Part shown: positions 7,403 through 14,313 of the stretch, in pieces | Layout: each line of letters starts with the position of its first letter | How positions within the stretch are numbered: position 1 is the first letter of the stretch | NCBI GenBank assembly: GCA_019247795.1 | Contig: JAFBAK010000015.1 | Span: 1 to 32,451, forward strand | Source of the DNA: Hyphomicrobiales bacterium | GTDB lineage: Bacteria; Pseudomonadota; Alphaproteobacteria; Rhizobiales; Beijerinckiaceae | DNA length: 32,451 bases | Direction of reading: 5' to 3' | Made by a program: the position numbers and the translations under genes | Notes under the pieces: generated by a model | Told to the model about the DNA's origin: nothing | What the model saw: the letters and a program-made list of their open reading frames with translations, nothing else | Databases searched by the model: none

Positions 7403-7787
7403 TCGTCTTGCCAATGCCGACCTCCCACGGACGGTGAGCAACCTGCTCGGAGATCTTTCGGATCTCATCCGAAAGGAGATCCGGTTGGCGCGGGCCGAAC
7501 TCTCTCAGATGCTCGCCGCGAAACTGCAGGCAACCATTTGGGCCGCAGTCGCCGCCATTGCCGCCCTGCTCGCCGCGATCATGATCCTCGAGACGGCCGT
7601 GTTCGCGCTCGTCGCCTTTGGACTCGCAACGCCATGGGCGTGCCTTTTGGTCGCGGTGATTTTGGGCGCGGGTGCGGGGCTCGCGCTGCTTCGCGCGCGC
7701 GGACTTGCCAAAAAGGGGCCGGGTGCGGGCGATTTGGTCGGGCACGTGGCCCGGGACATTCATATGGTCAAGGAGCGCCTCACATGA
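7392..7787 (+). CDS. Phage holin family (holin superfamily III) membrane protein
   Basis: The product has 131 residues. The N-terminal segment VSNLLGDLSDLIRKEIRLARAEL and two long hydrophobic hairpin helices (about residues 47-76 and 80-103) are the pattern of the holin-X / superfamily III group (Pfam PF07332). Despite the name, these are mostly chromosomal inner-membrane proteins and not phage lysis proteins; no other phage gene is near. The start is uncertain between ATG 7383 and ATG 7392; the latter has GGATGAG about 4 nt upstream. The gene overlaps the previous stop, and its own TGA overlaps the next ATG (ATGA), so it sits within one translationally coupled operon. Confidence 0.8.
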   Translation: MQHDRLANADLPRTVSNLLGDLSDLIRKEIRLARAELSQMLAAKLQATIWAAVAAIAALLAAIMILETAVFALVAFGLATPWACLLVAVILGAGAGLALLRARGLAKKGPGAGDLVGHVARDIHMVKERLT

Positions 7788-8662
7788 ACGAATGGAACAC
7801 CAATACGTTTTCCCAGGCGAGCGGCTGGCTCGCGGGCACGGCACGCCGAAATCCTGAAGCATTGCTTCTTCTGGCTGCGGGATGCGCTCTGATGTTGCGG
7901 AGCGGCGGCGGTTTCGCACGCGCGCGCGAAGATGCGGATGGATGGACGCACGAAGACGGCTACTCCACAGCGTCGCCTTCTGTCCGATCCGGGGAGCCGC
8001 GATTCGCGGAGAAGAGCTCAAGCTCTTTCACAAACGTCAAAGACCGCGTGACGAGCGCGGCATCCGAATACGCGAGCGGCATGCAGGACCGCATCTCGGA
8101 AACCGCTGCCGGATACGCCGATAGCATCAGCTCTCGCGTGGCCGATACTGCAAACAGCGTCGCAGACGCTGCAAGAAGCGCAAGCCAGAACGTGATCGAA
8201 AGCTCTCAAAGCATGCGACGGCAAGCACAGGCGACGGTGCAAGGCACGATAGAAGGCGTGGTGCGCGACCAACCGCTTGCGGTGGCAGCCCTCGGCTTCG
8301 TGGCCGGGGCGGCGATCGCCGCGGCATTCCCGGCGACGGCTGTGGAGTCTCGCGCGCTCGGAGGCGCCCGCGAGAGCCTTTCCGACGCTGTTGGCGCTGC
8401 GGGCAGAAAGCTGATGAGCGCTGCTGATGAGGCAGGGGAACGTCTCAAGGCCGCGGCCAAAGAGAAGGGGCTCACGGCGGACGGCGCCAAAGATGTCGCC
8501 CGGCAAGTCGCGGGGGCATTCACCGACGCGGTCTCCTCAGGAGACCAGGGAAAAGGCAGCCAACAATCAGCCGTAAGCTCGAGCAAAAGCGCCGCAACCC
8601 CCAACATGACGGCAAGCGACGACAGTGGGCCTGGAGACCTGAGCGGTGGATTGCCGCGATGA
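7784..8662 (+). CDS. Ala-rich helical membrane protein of the DUF3618/holin operon
   Basis: The product has 292 residues. It opens with an amphipathic and hydrophobic stretch (GWLAGTARRNPEALLLLAAG, about residues 14-40). A long Ala/Ser/Asp-rich helical region follows (TSAASEYASGMQDRISETAA and similar, about residues 85-150). A second membrane segment (PLAVAALGFVAGAAIAAAFP, about residues 166-185) and another Ala/Lys-rich helical tail complete it. The repeated heptad-like pattern suggests coiled coils or surface-lying helices, as in LEA-like or apolipophorin-like stress proteins. AAGGAG lies 9 nt before the ATG; starts and stops overlap both neighbours by 4 nt (ATGA). It probably acts in the envelope together with them; the mechanism is unknown. 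Confidence 0.8.
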   Translation: MNEWNTNTFSQASGWLAGTARRNPEALLLLAAGCALMLRSGGGFARAREDADGWTHEDGYSTASPSVRSGEPRFAEKSSSSFTNVKDRVTSAASEYASGMQDRISETAAGYADSISSRVADTANSVADAARSASQNVIESSQSMRRQAQATVQGTIEGVVRDQPLAVAALGFVAGAAIAAAFPATAVESRALGGARESLSDAVGAAGRKLMSAADEAGERLKAAAKEKGLTADGAKDVARQVAGAFTDAVSSGDQGKGSQQSAVSSSKSAATPNMTASDDSGPGDLSGGLPR

Positions 8663-9291
8663 CGGGTGAATTGGATAGACTCGAACGAGAGGTGGACGAA
8701 GCTCGACAGCGTGTCGCCGAGGATCTCTCGCGGCTTCGTTCTTCGACGGCCGTCGGAGAATTCAGGGACGATCTATTGCAGGGTCTCGTGGCGGACCTGA
8801 AGGAGAGGGCCGCCGCCAATCCTGCGGCCGTGATGATGATCGGAGCAGGTCTGGCATGGCGGCTCATCAAGCGCCCGCCGATCGCCTCTCTTCTCGTCGG
8901 AGTGGGCGCATGGAGCCTGTTTAAGCAAAAGGGCTCGCGAGAAGGGCTGAACGGTCTTGCCTCACGAGCGGCGACCTTGGCGTCGGATGCGGGCGAACGT
9001 GTCGGGGAGATCAGAGCGCGTGCCTCCGCAATCGTAGATCGAGCCTCGTCCTCGGCCGCACAAGTTGCGGCGACTCTGAAGGACACTGCCGCCGACACCG
9101 CGACGCGCGCCGGCGACGCCGCCATCCAGATCCGCGACCGCGCGATGGACGGCGGAAATCAAGCCCGGCTGGCCTGGCAACGGATCGACGCAGACGGGAA
9201 AGGACGCGATCAGTTGCTCCTGGGTGCGGCAACGGTCGCGATCGCCGCCGCTGTCGGAATTGCAGCGCGGGACCGAATCGGTGCTCGCTAG
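8659..9291 (+). CDS. DUF3618-type membrane protein
   Basis: The product has 210 residues. The first 30 residues (LDRLEREVDEARQRVAEDLSRLR) match the DUF3618 N-terminal helix, in which an acidic/Arg pattern precedes a Leu. A hydrophobic pair follows (AAVMMIGAGLAWRLI and PIASLLVGVGAWSLF, about residues 54-95). Then comes a long Ala/Arg/Asp helical region and a final hydrophobic helix (LLLGAATVAIAAAVGIAAR, about residues 186-205). It is the last gene of the four-gene operon beginning at 6776 and overlaps the previous gene by ATGA. Such proteins are envelope-associated in alphaproteobacteria; no biochemical role is established. The minus-strand gene ending at 9288 converges on it. Confidence 0.82.
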   Translation: MTGELDRLEREVDEARQRVAEDLSRLRSSTAVGEFRDDLLQGLVADLKERAAANPAAVMMIGAGLAWRLIKRPPIASLLVGVGAWSLFKQKGSREGLNGLASRAATLASDAGERVGEIRARASAIVDRASSSAAQVAATLKDTAADTATRAGDAAIQIRDRAMDGGNQARLAWQRIDADGKGRDQLLLGAATVAIAAAVGIAARDRIGAR

Positions 9292-9518
9292 GCGCGTTCC
9301 TCGTCCGTCCGCTCGGCGAGGCTTATTGCGAGAGAGACCGACCGCGCCCTTCTGACATAAAGTAAGCGCGCGAGGGGGCATGGGTCAGCGGCAACCAGCG
9401 TGCTGGGGGCGCCAGATGACCTGCACACGTCGCTCAGAAGTTCGGCGAATGAATGGGGCTTCAAAGAGCCGGCAGGATCCGAGACGGTCAAGACAGCTCC
9501 GGCAAGGTTCGTTTGCAT
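9288..9518 (-). CDS. Possible small protein, unknown function
   Basis: This is a 76-residue open frame. Its ATG is preceded by GGAGGA with a spacing of about 7 nt, one of the best ribosome sites in the window. A GGAAC-type promoter (9553-9578) lies about 35 nt upstream. The product has no clear signal peptide or membrane helix; it is Ala/Leu/Ser-rich with two Cys. The frame converges on the DUF3618 gene and overlaps its last four bases. Against it: the composition is not strongly protein-like, and an opposing frame begins only 42 nt from its start. Confidence 0.5.
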   Translation of the reverse strand: MQTNLAGAVLTVSDPAGSLKPHSFAELLSDVCRSSGAPSTLVAADPCPLARLLYVRRARSVSLAISLAERTDEERA

Positions 9519-9552
9519 TTTCTTTCCTCCGTTGAGAAGAGGTCAAGGAGGA

Positions 9553-9578
9553 AATCGGACGTGTCGGATACTCGTTCC
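9553..9578 (-). promoter_or_regulatory. Candidate sigma-EcfG promoter of the 9518 small gene
   Basis: On the minus strand there is GGAAC (9578-9574), 17 nt, GATT. The -35 is exact and TT lies 19 nt after it. The site falls inside the first codons of the opposing small frame at 9561, so both cannot be used freely at once. Confidence 0.4.
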
Positions 9579-9854
9579 GCAATTTTGATCGGCTGGGTTA
9601 ACGAAGCTGTAATTGAAGCTGGTCCGAAGCGCTGCGTCGACCTGCCTGACCGGATGCCGTGGGTTGTTGTCTCGCTCGCCTCGTGGCAACGCGCCTTTCC
9701 GTCCCGGCCGAGCGCCATCAAGCGCGCGGTGCGCACTGCAGTCCTCCGCAAGAGACGCGAGCCTCGTTCGTCACCGCCTTCCGATCAGCAAGGGATGAGG
9801 CAGCGCTCCGTTCATGATCTTTTTCTGTTCACGCCTCGAGCGGGGCAATGCTGA
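9561..9854 (+). CDS. Possible small basic protein, unknown function
   Basis: This is a 97-residue frame starting at GTG 9561, preceded by a strong AAGGAGGA about 8 nt upstream. The product begins with SDTRSAILIGWVNEAVIEAG and becomes very Arg/Pro/Ser-rich in its second half, which may be read-through of non-coding DNA. I recognise no family. A plausible minus-strand promoter overlaps its start, and a minus-strand gene starts 42 nt away, leaving little room for its own promoter. I keep it because of the ribosome binding site, with low certainty. From 9855 to 10054 I see only a probable promoter region for the kinase. Confidence 0.35.
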   Translation: MSDTRSAILIGWVNEAVIEAGPKRCVDLPDRMPWVVVSLASWQRAFPSRPSAIKRAVRTAVLRKRREPRSSPPSDQQGMRQRSVHDLFLFTPRAGQC

Positions 9855-10054
9855 ATGAATGCGACGCCTGGCGCCGGCATTTCGGTTGCTCACGCTGGTT
9901 GCATTTCGGGCGCATCCTGACTGATCCTGACCAGCGTCTCAACTCTCAGACGTTGCGCTCTCTAAGTCGGATGGGAATTTAACATAAGAGTGTCGCATCC
10001 TTCACCCAAAGTGGTAACATACGCTCACAGGATCGTCTGAACAGGAAGAGCCGC

Positions 10055-11221
10055 ATGGAGTCCGTCCAGCCGCCTTCTCCGCGCGCGTCAGACGTCATCA
10101 TCACTGACGAGTTGATGCGGCGCGGCGGTGCGATGCCCGATTACCTTCGCGAAAAGAAGGCGATCGAAGAGCTCGTGGAACGACTGATGGATCGGCCAAG
10201 CGAGCTCGTCCCGCGATTGGTCGGCCTTGCGCTGGAGTTATGCCAAGCGTCCTCGGCTGGGGTGAGCATACTCGAGGGGGATCGGTTCCGATGGCTCGAG
10301 CTGCGCGGAGTTCTCGCCGTATTCGAAGGAGAGACGACGCCGCGCAATTTCAGTCCTTGCGGTGTCTGTCTCGATCAGAACCAGGCCGTGTTGATGGAGC
10401 GGCCAGAGCGCGTCTACGGGTGGATTGCCGGCGCCGGGATCAGCGTGCCCGAGGTGCTCCTGGTTCCGTTGATGATGAAAGACGCTGCGCCCCTCGGCAC
10501 ACTTTGGATCGTCGCGCACGAAAACCAGAAATTCGACCGTGGGCACGCACGGGTGATGAGCGAGTTGGCGGATTTTACCGGGCGCGCCTTGCGCACTGTT
10601 CTTGCCGATGAGCGGCTGAAAAAAGCTTACGACGCGCAGGAGACCCTTGCCCGCGAGATGAGCCACCGCGTCAAAAATTTTTTTGGCGTTATCGAAGGAA
10701 TGATCCGCACATCGGCGCGCAGTTCCCGCAATAAGCAAGAACTGGTCGACAGCCTATTGGCCCGAGTACAAGCGCTGGCGGCCGCGAATGCCCTGGTCCG
10801 GCGCGCGTTCAGCGATGCCGCGCCGGAAGAAAAGAAGGTGGACATCGGCGATGTCCTCGCGGCCGTGCTGCGGCCCTATCACGAACCGGTCCTCTCGGGA
10901 CCTTCGGTGCCTCTTGGCGAGCGAGCGATCAACAATATCGCACTCGTTTTTCACGAGCTTGCGACGAACGCAGCGAAATACGGGTCATTGACCACGGATA
11001 CTGGCCGCGTTGCCGTCAACTGGCGCCTCGAGGAGGGAGTGATCGCGCTGACTTGGACAGAGACCGGAGGCCCCGCCACGACGAAGCCCGCGCGCAAAGG
11101 CTTCGGATCGGCCTTGGTCGAGAACACGGTGGCCAGCCATGGCGGCACGATTGCACAGGATTGGACAAACACGGGTCTCGTCGTGCACCTGCGTTTACCG
11201 CTCGAGGCGGTGTCTCCCTGA
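10055..11221 (+). CDS. GAF-domain HWE-family sensor histidine kinase
   Basis: The product is a 388-residue soluble sensor kinase. Residues about 40-185 form a GAF domain (with the PCGVCLDQNQ segment) that would bind a small ligand or chromophore. A linker helix then leads to the phosphoacceptor box, MSHRVKNFFGVIEGMI, with His204. The ATPase domain shows an HELATNAAKYGSL N-box (His300, Asn305), the ALTWTETGGP segment with Trp334-x-Glu336, and GFGSALVENTV. His in the N-box plus W-x-E are the defining HWE features. No receiver domain or membrane helix is present. The Shine-Dalgarno sequence AGGAAGAG lies 5 nt before the ATG. HWE/HisKA2 kinases often control PhyR, the anti-anti-sigma switch of EcfG. 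Its place beside a stress operon fits that, but no phyR, nepR or ecfG gene is in the window. Confidence 0.9.
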   Translation: MESVQPPSPRASDVIITDELMRRGGAMPDYLREKKAIEELVERLMDRPSELVPRLVGLALELCQASSAGVSILEGDRFRWLELRGVLAVFEGETTPRNFSPCGVCLDQNQAVLMERPERVYGWIAGAGISVPEVLLVPLMMKDAAPLGTLWIVAHENQKFDRGHARVMSELADFTGRALRTVLADERLKKAYDAQETLAREMSHRVKNFFGVIEGMIRTSARSSRNKQELVDSLLARVQALAAANALVRRAFSDAAPEEKKVDIGDVLAAVLRPYHEPVLSGPSVPLGERAINNIALVFHELATNAAKYGSLTTDTGRVAVNWRLEEGVIALTWTETGGPATTKPARKGFGSALVENTVASHGGTIAQDWTNTGLVVHLRLPLEAVSP

Positions 11222-11397
11222 AATAGACGCTTGACCGTAGGTCAGCTCGCTTCAGCACGGCTGATTGCCGTAGCGGTAATGGACCTCAACACCTTCGAGA
11301 GCAAGCGCTCACAGGCGTGATGTGCGACAGCGGCTGGCCACGGCCAAGTGCCAGCGATGCAGCCCGAACGATCGATGGCCGCCACTAAAAACGAGGC

Positions 11398-11550
11398 TCA
11401 GTGCGGCACCCCCGCTCCGGGCCAAGGGTGACACGAAAAGTAGCCGCCGCCCGCGTAGCCGCAATGGTAGTCGGGAGCCTGTGAAGGCGGAGCCGCGACG
11501 CAGCCTGTCATGAGACACGCCACAAGCAAAACGACAACTCGCCTCATCAT
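11398..11550 (-). CDS. Very small lipoprotein (50 residues)
   Basis: This short gene is a 50-residue open frame starting ATG-ATG (11550 or 11547). GGAGGAGGAA is placed 4-7 nt upstream. The product begins MMRRVVVLLVACLMTGC: a basic n-region, a hydrophobic core and a lipobox (Met-Thr-Gly-Cys, Cys at residue 17). The mature lipopeptide is Pro/Gly/Tyr/His-rich with two more Cys (near residues 30 and 40). It would be anchored in the inner or outer membrane. It lies 39 nt downstream of ku on the same strand and may be its last operon member. The function is unknown; small entericidin-like lipoproteins are a size analogy only. Confidence 0.7.
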   Translation of the reverse strand: MMRRVVVLLVACLMTGCVAAPPSQAPDYHCGYAGGGYFSCHPWPGAGVPH

Positions 11551-11589
11551 GCGTTCCTCCTCCATGCGTCTCGCATTTCAGTGAAGTCA

Positions 11590-12453
11590 CTAGGCGGCGC
11601 GACGTCGCTTTGTGCCCTTCGCAGACTTGGACGTTCTGGATGATCGTTGGGCGGAGCTCACGTGCCGCTTCTTGCCATCGGAGAGGCTCCGTTTTAGCGC
11701 CTCCATGAGGTTGACGACATTGTCGGGCTTGGCGGGCGGTTCAGGCGCCTCGATCTTCTTGCCGGCGGCTTTGCGCTTCACCAATGCCTTGAGCGCCGTT
11801 TCGTAGCGGTCCTTGAACTTCGCGGGATCGAAATGAGCAGCCTTGCTGTCGAGAATATGTTCGGCGAGCTGCACCATCTGCTTGTCGAATCGGGGAGAGG
11901 GGATTTTCGAGAAAAACTCAGCTTCGGCACGCACTTCATAGTCATAGCGCAAAGTTGTTCCAAGAATACCTTTCCCAAACGCTTCCAACGCAATCGTATG
12001 CTCGCGATGTCCCAGGACTACTCTCGCAAGAGCAACACGATCTTTGTTCTTCATGGCATCGCGGATGACCGCGAAGGCCTCAGCACCCACCTTCTCCGAG
12101 GGAACGACGTAATAGGGCCTGTCGAGGTAGCGATTGTCGATTTCCGATCGTGGCACGAAGCTGTCGATCTCGATCGTATGAGTGCTCTCGAGCTTGACCG
12201 CGGCGAGTTCATCTTCGTCGATCTCGACATAACGGCCCTTGCTCACCTCGTAGCCTCGCCCTTTCTCATCCTTGTCGACGACCTTGCCGGTCTCATCATC
12301 GATCATCTGTTCGCGAACTCGATTTCCCGTTCTTTTGTTGATGATGTGAAAATGCGTCTGTTCGGCGAGCGTAGAGGCTGGGAAGAGCTCAACCGGACAG
12401 GTGACGAGGGAAAGCCGAAGATAGCCTCTCCAATAAGCACGACGGGCAGCCAT
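11590..12453 (-). CDS. ku: Bacterial Ku, DNA end-binding protein of non-homologous end joining
   Basis: Ku forms a homodimeric ring on double-strand DNA ends, protects them and recruits the ligase LigD. The 287-residue product has the bacterial Ku core: RAYWRGYLRLSLVTCPVELF at the start, HFHIINKRTGNRVREQMID, then IEIDSFVPRSEID and RPYYVVP, with DKQMVQLAEHIL closing the core. A Lys/Ser/Arg-rich tail (about residues 225-287) ends in KGTKRRRAA; such basic tails bind DNA and help loading in other bacteria. AAGGGAGAG precedes the ATG by about 7 nt. No ligD is in the window, so the partner must be elsewhere. The gene follows a small ribbon-helix-helix-like gene by 42 nt and precedes a small lipoprotein gene. 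In some rhizobia ku genes belong to the general stress regulon; I found no GGAAC promoter directly before this one. Confidence 0.95.
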   Translation of the reverse strand: MAARRAYWRGYLRLSLVTCPVELFPASTLAEQTHFHIINKRTGNRVREQMIDDETGKVVDKDEKGRGYEVSKGRYVEIDEDELAAVKLESTHTIEIDSFVPRSEIDNRYLDRPYYVVPSEKVGAEAFAVIRDAMKNKDRVALARVVLGHREHTIALEAFGKGILGTTLRYDYEVRAEAEFFSKIPSPRFDKQMVQLAEHILDSKAAHFDPAKFKDRYETALKALVKRKAAGKKIEAPEPPAKPDNVVNLMEALKRSLSDGKKRHVSSAQRSSRTSKSAKGTKRRRAA

Positions 12454-12495
12454 GTTGCTCTCCCTTGTGGTTGGAACCGAAGAGTAAGTCGGTCC

Positions 12496-12705
12496 CTATC
12501 GATTCCGTTTCTTGGTTTGGCGAGACTGATCTTGTTCAGCGCTCCGGCGCAAAGCGGCCTTGAGCGTCGTCGGGCGATCGTATTTCTTCAAGAGTTCCTT
12601 GAAGGCTTCTTCCGCCAATTTCTGAAAATCGAGCTTTCGGTCGCGCGCCAGGAGGACAAGCGCTTGCCAGGTTTCCTCGTCGATTTGCACCCGTTTACCT
12701 GGCAT
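12496..12705 (-). CDS. Small ribbon-helix-helix-like protein next to ku
   Basis: The product has 69 residues. The N-terminal strand GKRVQID followed by a helix (EETWQALVLLARDRKLDFQKLAEEAFKELL) is the pattern of small ribbon-helix-helix DNA-binding proteins. The C-terminal third is basic and disordered (QTKKRNR at the end). I chose ATG 12705, preceded by an AGGGGCAAGG ribosome site; the open frame extends 12 codons further but without a better signal. I recall similar proteins next to ku in Rhizobiales. It lies 42 nt before ku and probably shares its mRNA, so it may regulate the repair genes or bind DNA ends with Ku; both are inference. Confidence 0.7.
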   Translation of the reverse strand: MPGKRVQIDEETWQALVLLARDRKLDFQKLAEEAFKELLKKYDRPTTLKAALRRSAEQDQSRQTKKRNR

Positions 12706-12751
12706 GCCTTGCCCCTGATGCACGATGGCGCTCAAATTCACGCGGCTGATC

Positions 12752-14089
12752 TCATCCCGGGCTGACGCTTTCCACCCCGCACCAGCTTGCGACGGTTATC
12801 GCCAACGCCGCCGTCACGTCGGCCAGAGATCGCAAACCGACGCTCTCGTCGATACCGTGGATGCTGTCGGAATCAGGCCCGTAGCAGGTGGCTTCGGTTT
12901 GACCATAGAGGACATAAAATCGCCCGTCGGTCAGGCCAGGCGCCGCATAGTGTCGTAGGTCCTCGCCTGTGATCTCGCGATGAGCCGCGGCGACAACACG
13001 GCTTATCGCTTGATCGGGCGGAAAGATACAGCCATCCGCCATGAAGCCTCTGAATTCGGTCCGGACGCTCGCGCCCCGCATCTCCGGGCGGGACGCCATC
13101 TCGGCGACCACGCGCTCGATGTCGCGTGCCACCTCGTGGCAAGAGTGCCCCGGCATCACCCCGACACGCAAGCCTATCCGCGCCCGCGTCGGCACCGAGC
13201 TGTTCCATTCTCCGCCCTCGATGGTGCCGAGATTCACGTTGATGGGATGATTGCTCGCCGCAAAGGCGGGATGACGTCGTTCGCCGGCATTCATGCTCTC
13301 CTCGTACGACTTGAAGGCGGCGGCGATCGCATTTGCCGCCTCGATGGCATTGACCCCCGATTGCATCTCCCGCACATGCGCCGGACGTCCGGTGACCGTG
13401 ATCCAAGCCCAGACTACGCCGACCTGTGCCGTATAGAGCGCGGCATATCCCGGTCCCGGCTCGGGGATCAGGCAAGCGTCGGGCTTTCCCAAAGCGAGCA
13501 TCACCGCCAATGCACCATTGCCTGTGCATTCCTCCTCGATGACGGCGGCCATCTGGAGCTCGGCTGCCGGTTGCACGCCGACGAGCCTCAAGGCGCGAAG
13601 CGCGGTGATCGAAGCGGCAAGCCCGGCCTTCATATCCGCGGCGCCGCGACCATACATGCGATCGCCACGAACCGTGGGTTCGAAGGGTGGGCTGGTCCAC
13701 AGATCCGCCGCCCCCTCGGGAACGACGTCGACATGGCCTTGGAGCATAAGGCTGCGGCCCTTGCGCTCGCGTGGTCGGTGCAGCGCCACGACCGGCTCAC
13801 GGCCCTCATAAGGTATCAAGGGCGGTGAAAACCCTCTTTGGCCGTCGAGGATCGCGGGTTCGACCGCGATTCGCCAGGGCGACAGCCCAATGTCACGATA
13901 GGCATCCTCCATCGCACTCAGACAGGACTGCTCGTTGCCGAGTGTGCTCCGGTGACGAACCAAGCGGGCCAGCAAAGCTTCATTTTCGCCACGCAACTCG
14001 GCCGAGGCTTCGATGATCGCGCGCCTCAACCCGGGGTCGATTGTTGGGAGGTCCTCGGCCAATTGGCTCTCCTTCTGGGGGCGACTCAT
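12752..14089 (-). CDS. M20 family ArgE/DapE-type deacylase
   Basis: The product is a 445-residue, probably cytoplasmic, di-zinc amidohydrolase of the ArgE/DapE/CPG2 group. It removes an acyl group from an N-acyl amino acid or a similar amide. Metal-binding motifs are visible: LQGHVDVVP (His119, Asp121), GRGAADMKAG (Asp152), VIEEECTGNG (Glu185/186), a Glu in LIPEPGPG, and the late DSIHGIDESV His. Between them lies the dimerisation domain (VTGRPAHVREMQSGVNAIEAAN and on). I chose ATG 14089, preceded by AGAGGAAC about 9 nt away; the frame extends to 14206 but across the intergenic repeats. It is divergent from the Rieske oxygenase gene and may share regulation with it. The substrate is unknown; it differs clearly from the RocB-like M20 protein at 2195-3775. 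Confidence 0.88.
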   Translation of the reverse strand: MSRPQKESQLAEDLPTIDPGLRRAIIEASAELRGENEALLARLVRHRSTLGNEQSCLSAMEDAYRDIGLSPWRIAVEPAILDGQRGFSPPLIPYEGREPVVALHRPRERKGRSLMLQGHVDVVPEGAADLWTSPPFEPTVRGDRMYGRGAADMKAGLAASITALRALRLVGVQPAAELQMAAVIEEECTGNGALAVMLALGKPDACLIPEPGPGYAALYTAQVGVVWAWITVTGRPAHVREMQSGVNAIEAANAIAAAFKSYEESMNAGERRHPAFAASNHPINVNLGTIEGGEWNSSVPTRARIGLRVGVMPGHSCHEVARDIERVVAEMASRPEMRGASVRTEFRGFMADGCIFPPDQAISRVVAAAHREITGEDLRHYAAPGLTDGRFYVLYGQTEATCYGPDSDSIHGIDESVGLRSLADVTAALAITVASWCGVESVSPG

Positions 14090-14213
14090 GATTTCGACAG
14101 TTCCTCTCGTTGTCGACGCGCGCGGCTTTTCGTTTCCAGAAGCCGACGCGCTTGCCTGGACCAGAAGCTGCCCAGCGCTGGACTCCCGCGCTGGCTTGCT
14201 AAGCAAAAATCAC

Positions 14214-14264
14214 GAAGGCAACTTGGCCCAGAAGGCAACTTGGCCCAGAAGGCAACTTGGCCCA
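14214..14264. repeat. Three perfect 17-bp tandem repeats
   Basis: The unit GAAGGCAACTTGGCCCA occurs three times head to tail without mismatch (14214-14230, 14231-14247, 14248-14264). It lies in the divergent region between the M20 deacylase and the Rieske oxygenase genes, 50 nt before the latter's ATG. It may be an iterated regulator site or a simple slippage expansion. A 17-bp period is not a whole number of helical turns, which argues mildly against a phased operator array. Confidence 0.95.
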
Positions 14265-14313
14265 TCCCGAACGCAATCGCATCGTGACCGGAAAGTCGAG
14301 GAGGTTCCCCAGA

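Noticed and set aside
7392-7787. Holin-like protein as a sign of a prophage
   Set aside because: No endolysin, structural or integrase gene is near, and the family is mostly chromosomal in alphaproteobacteria.
11232-11244. Small palindrome TGACC-gta-GGTCA after the kinase gene
   Set aside because: The 5-bp arms are too short for a terminator and no T-run follows; may be chance.
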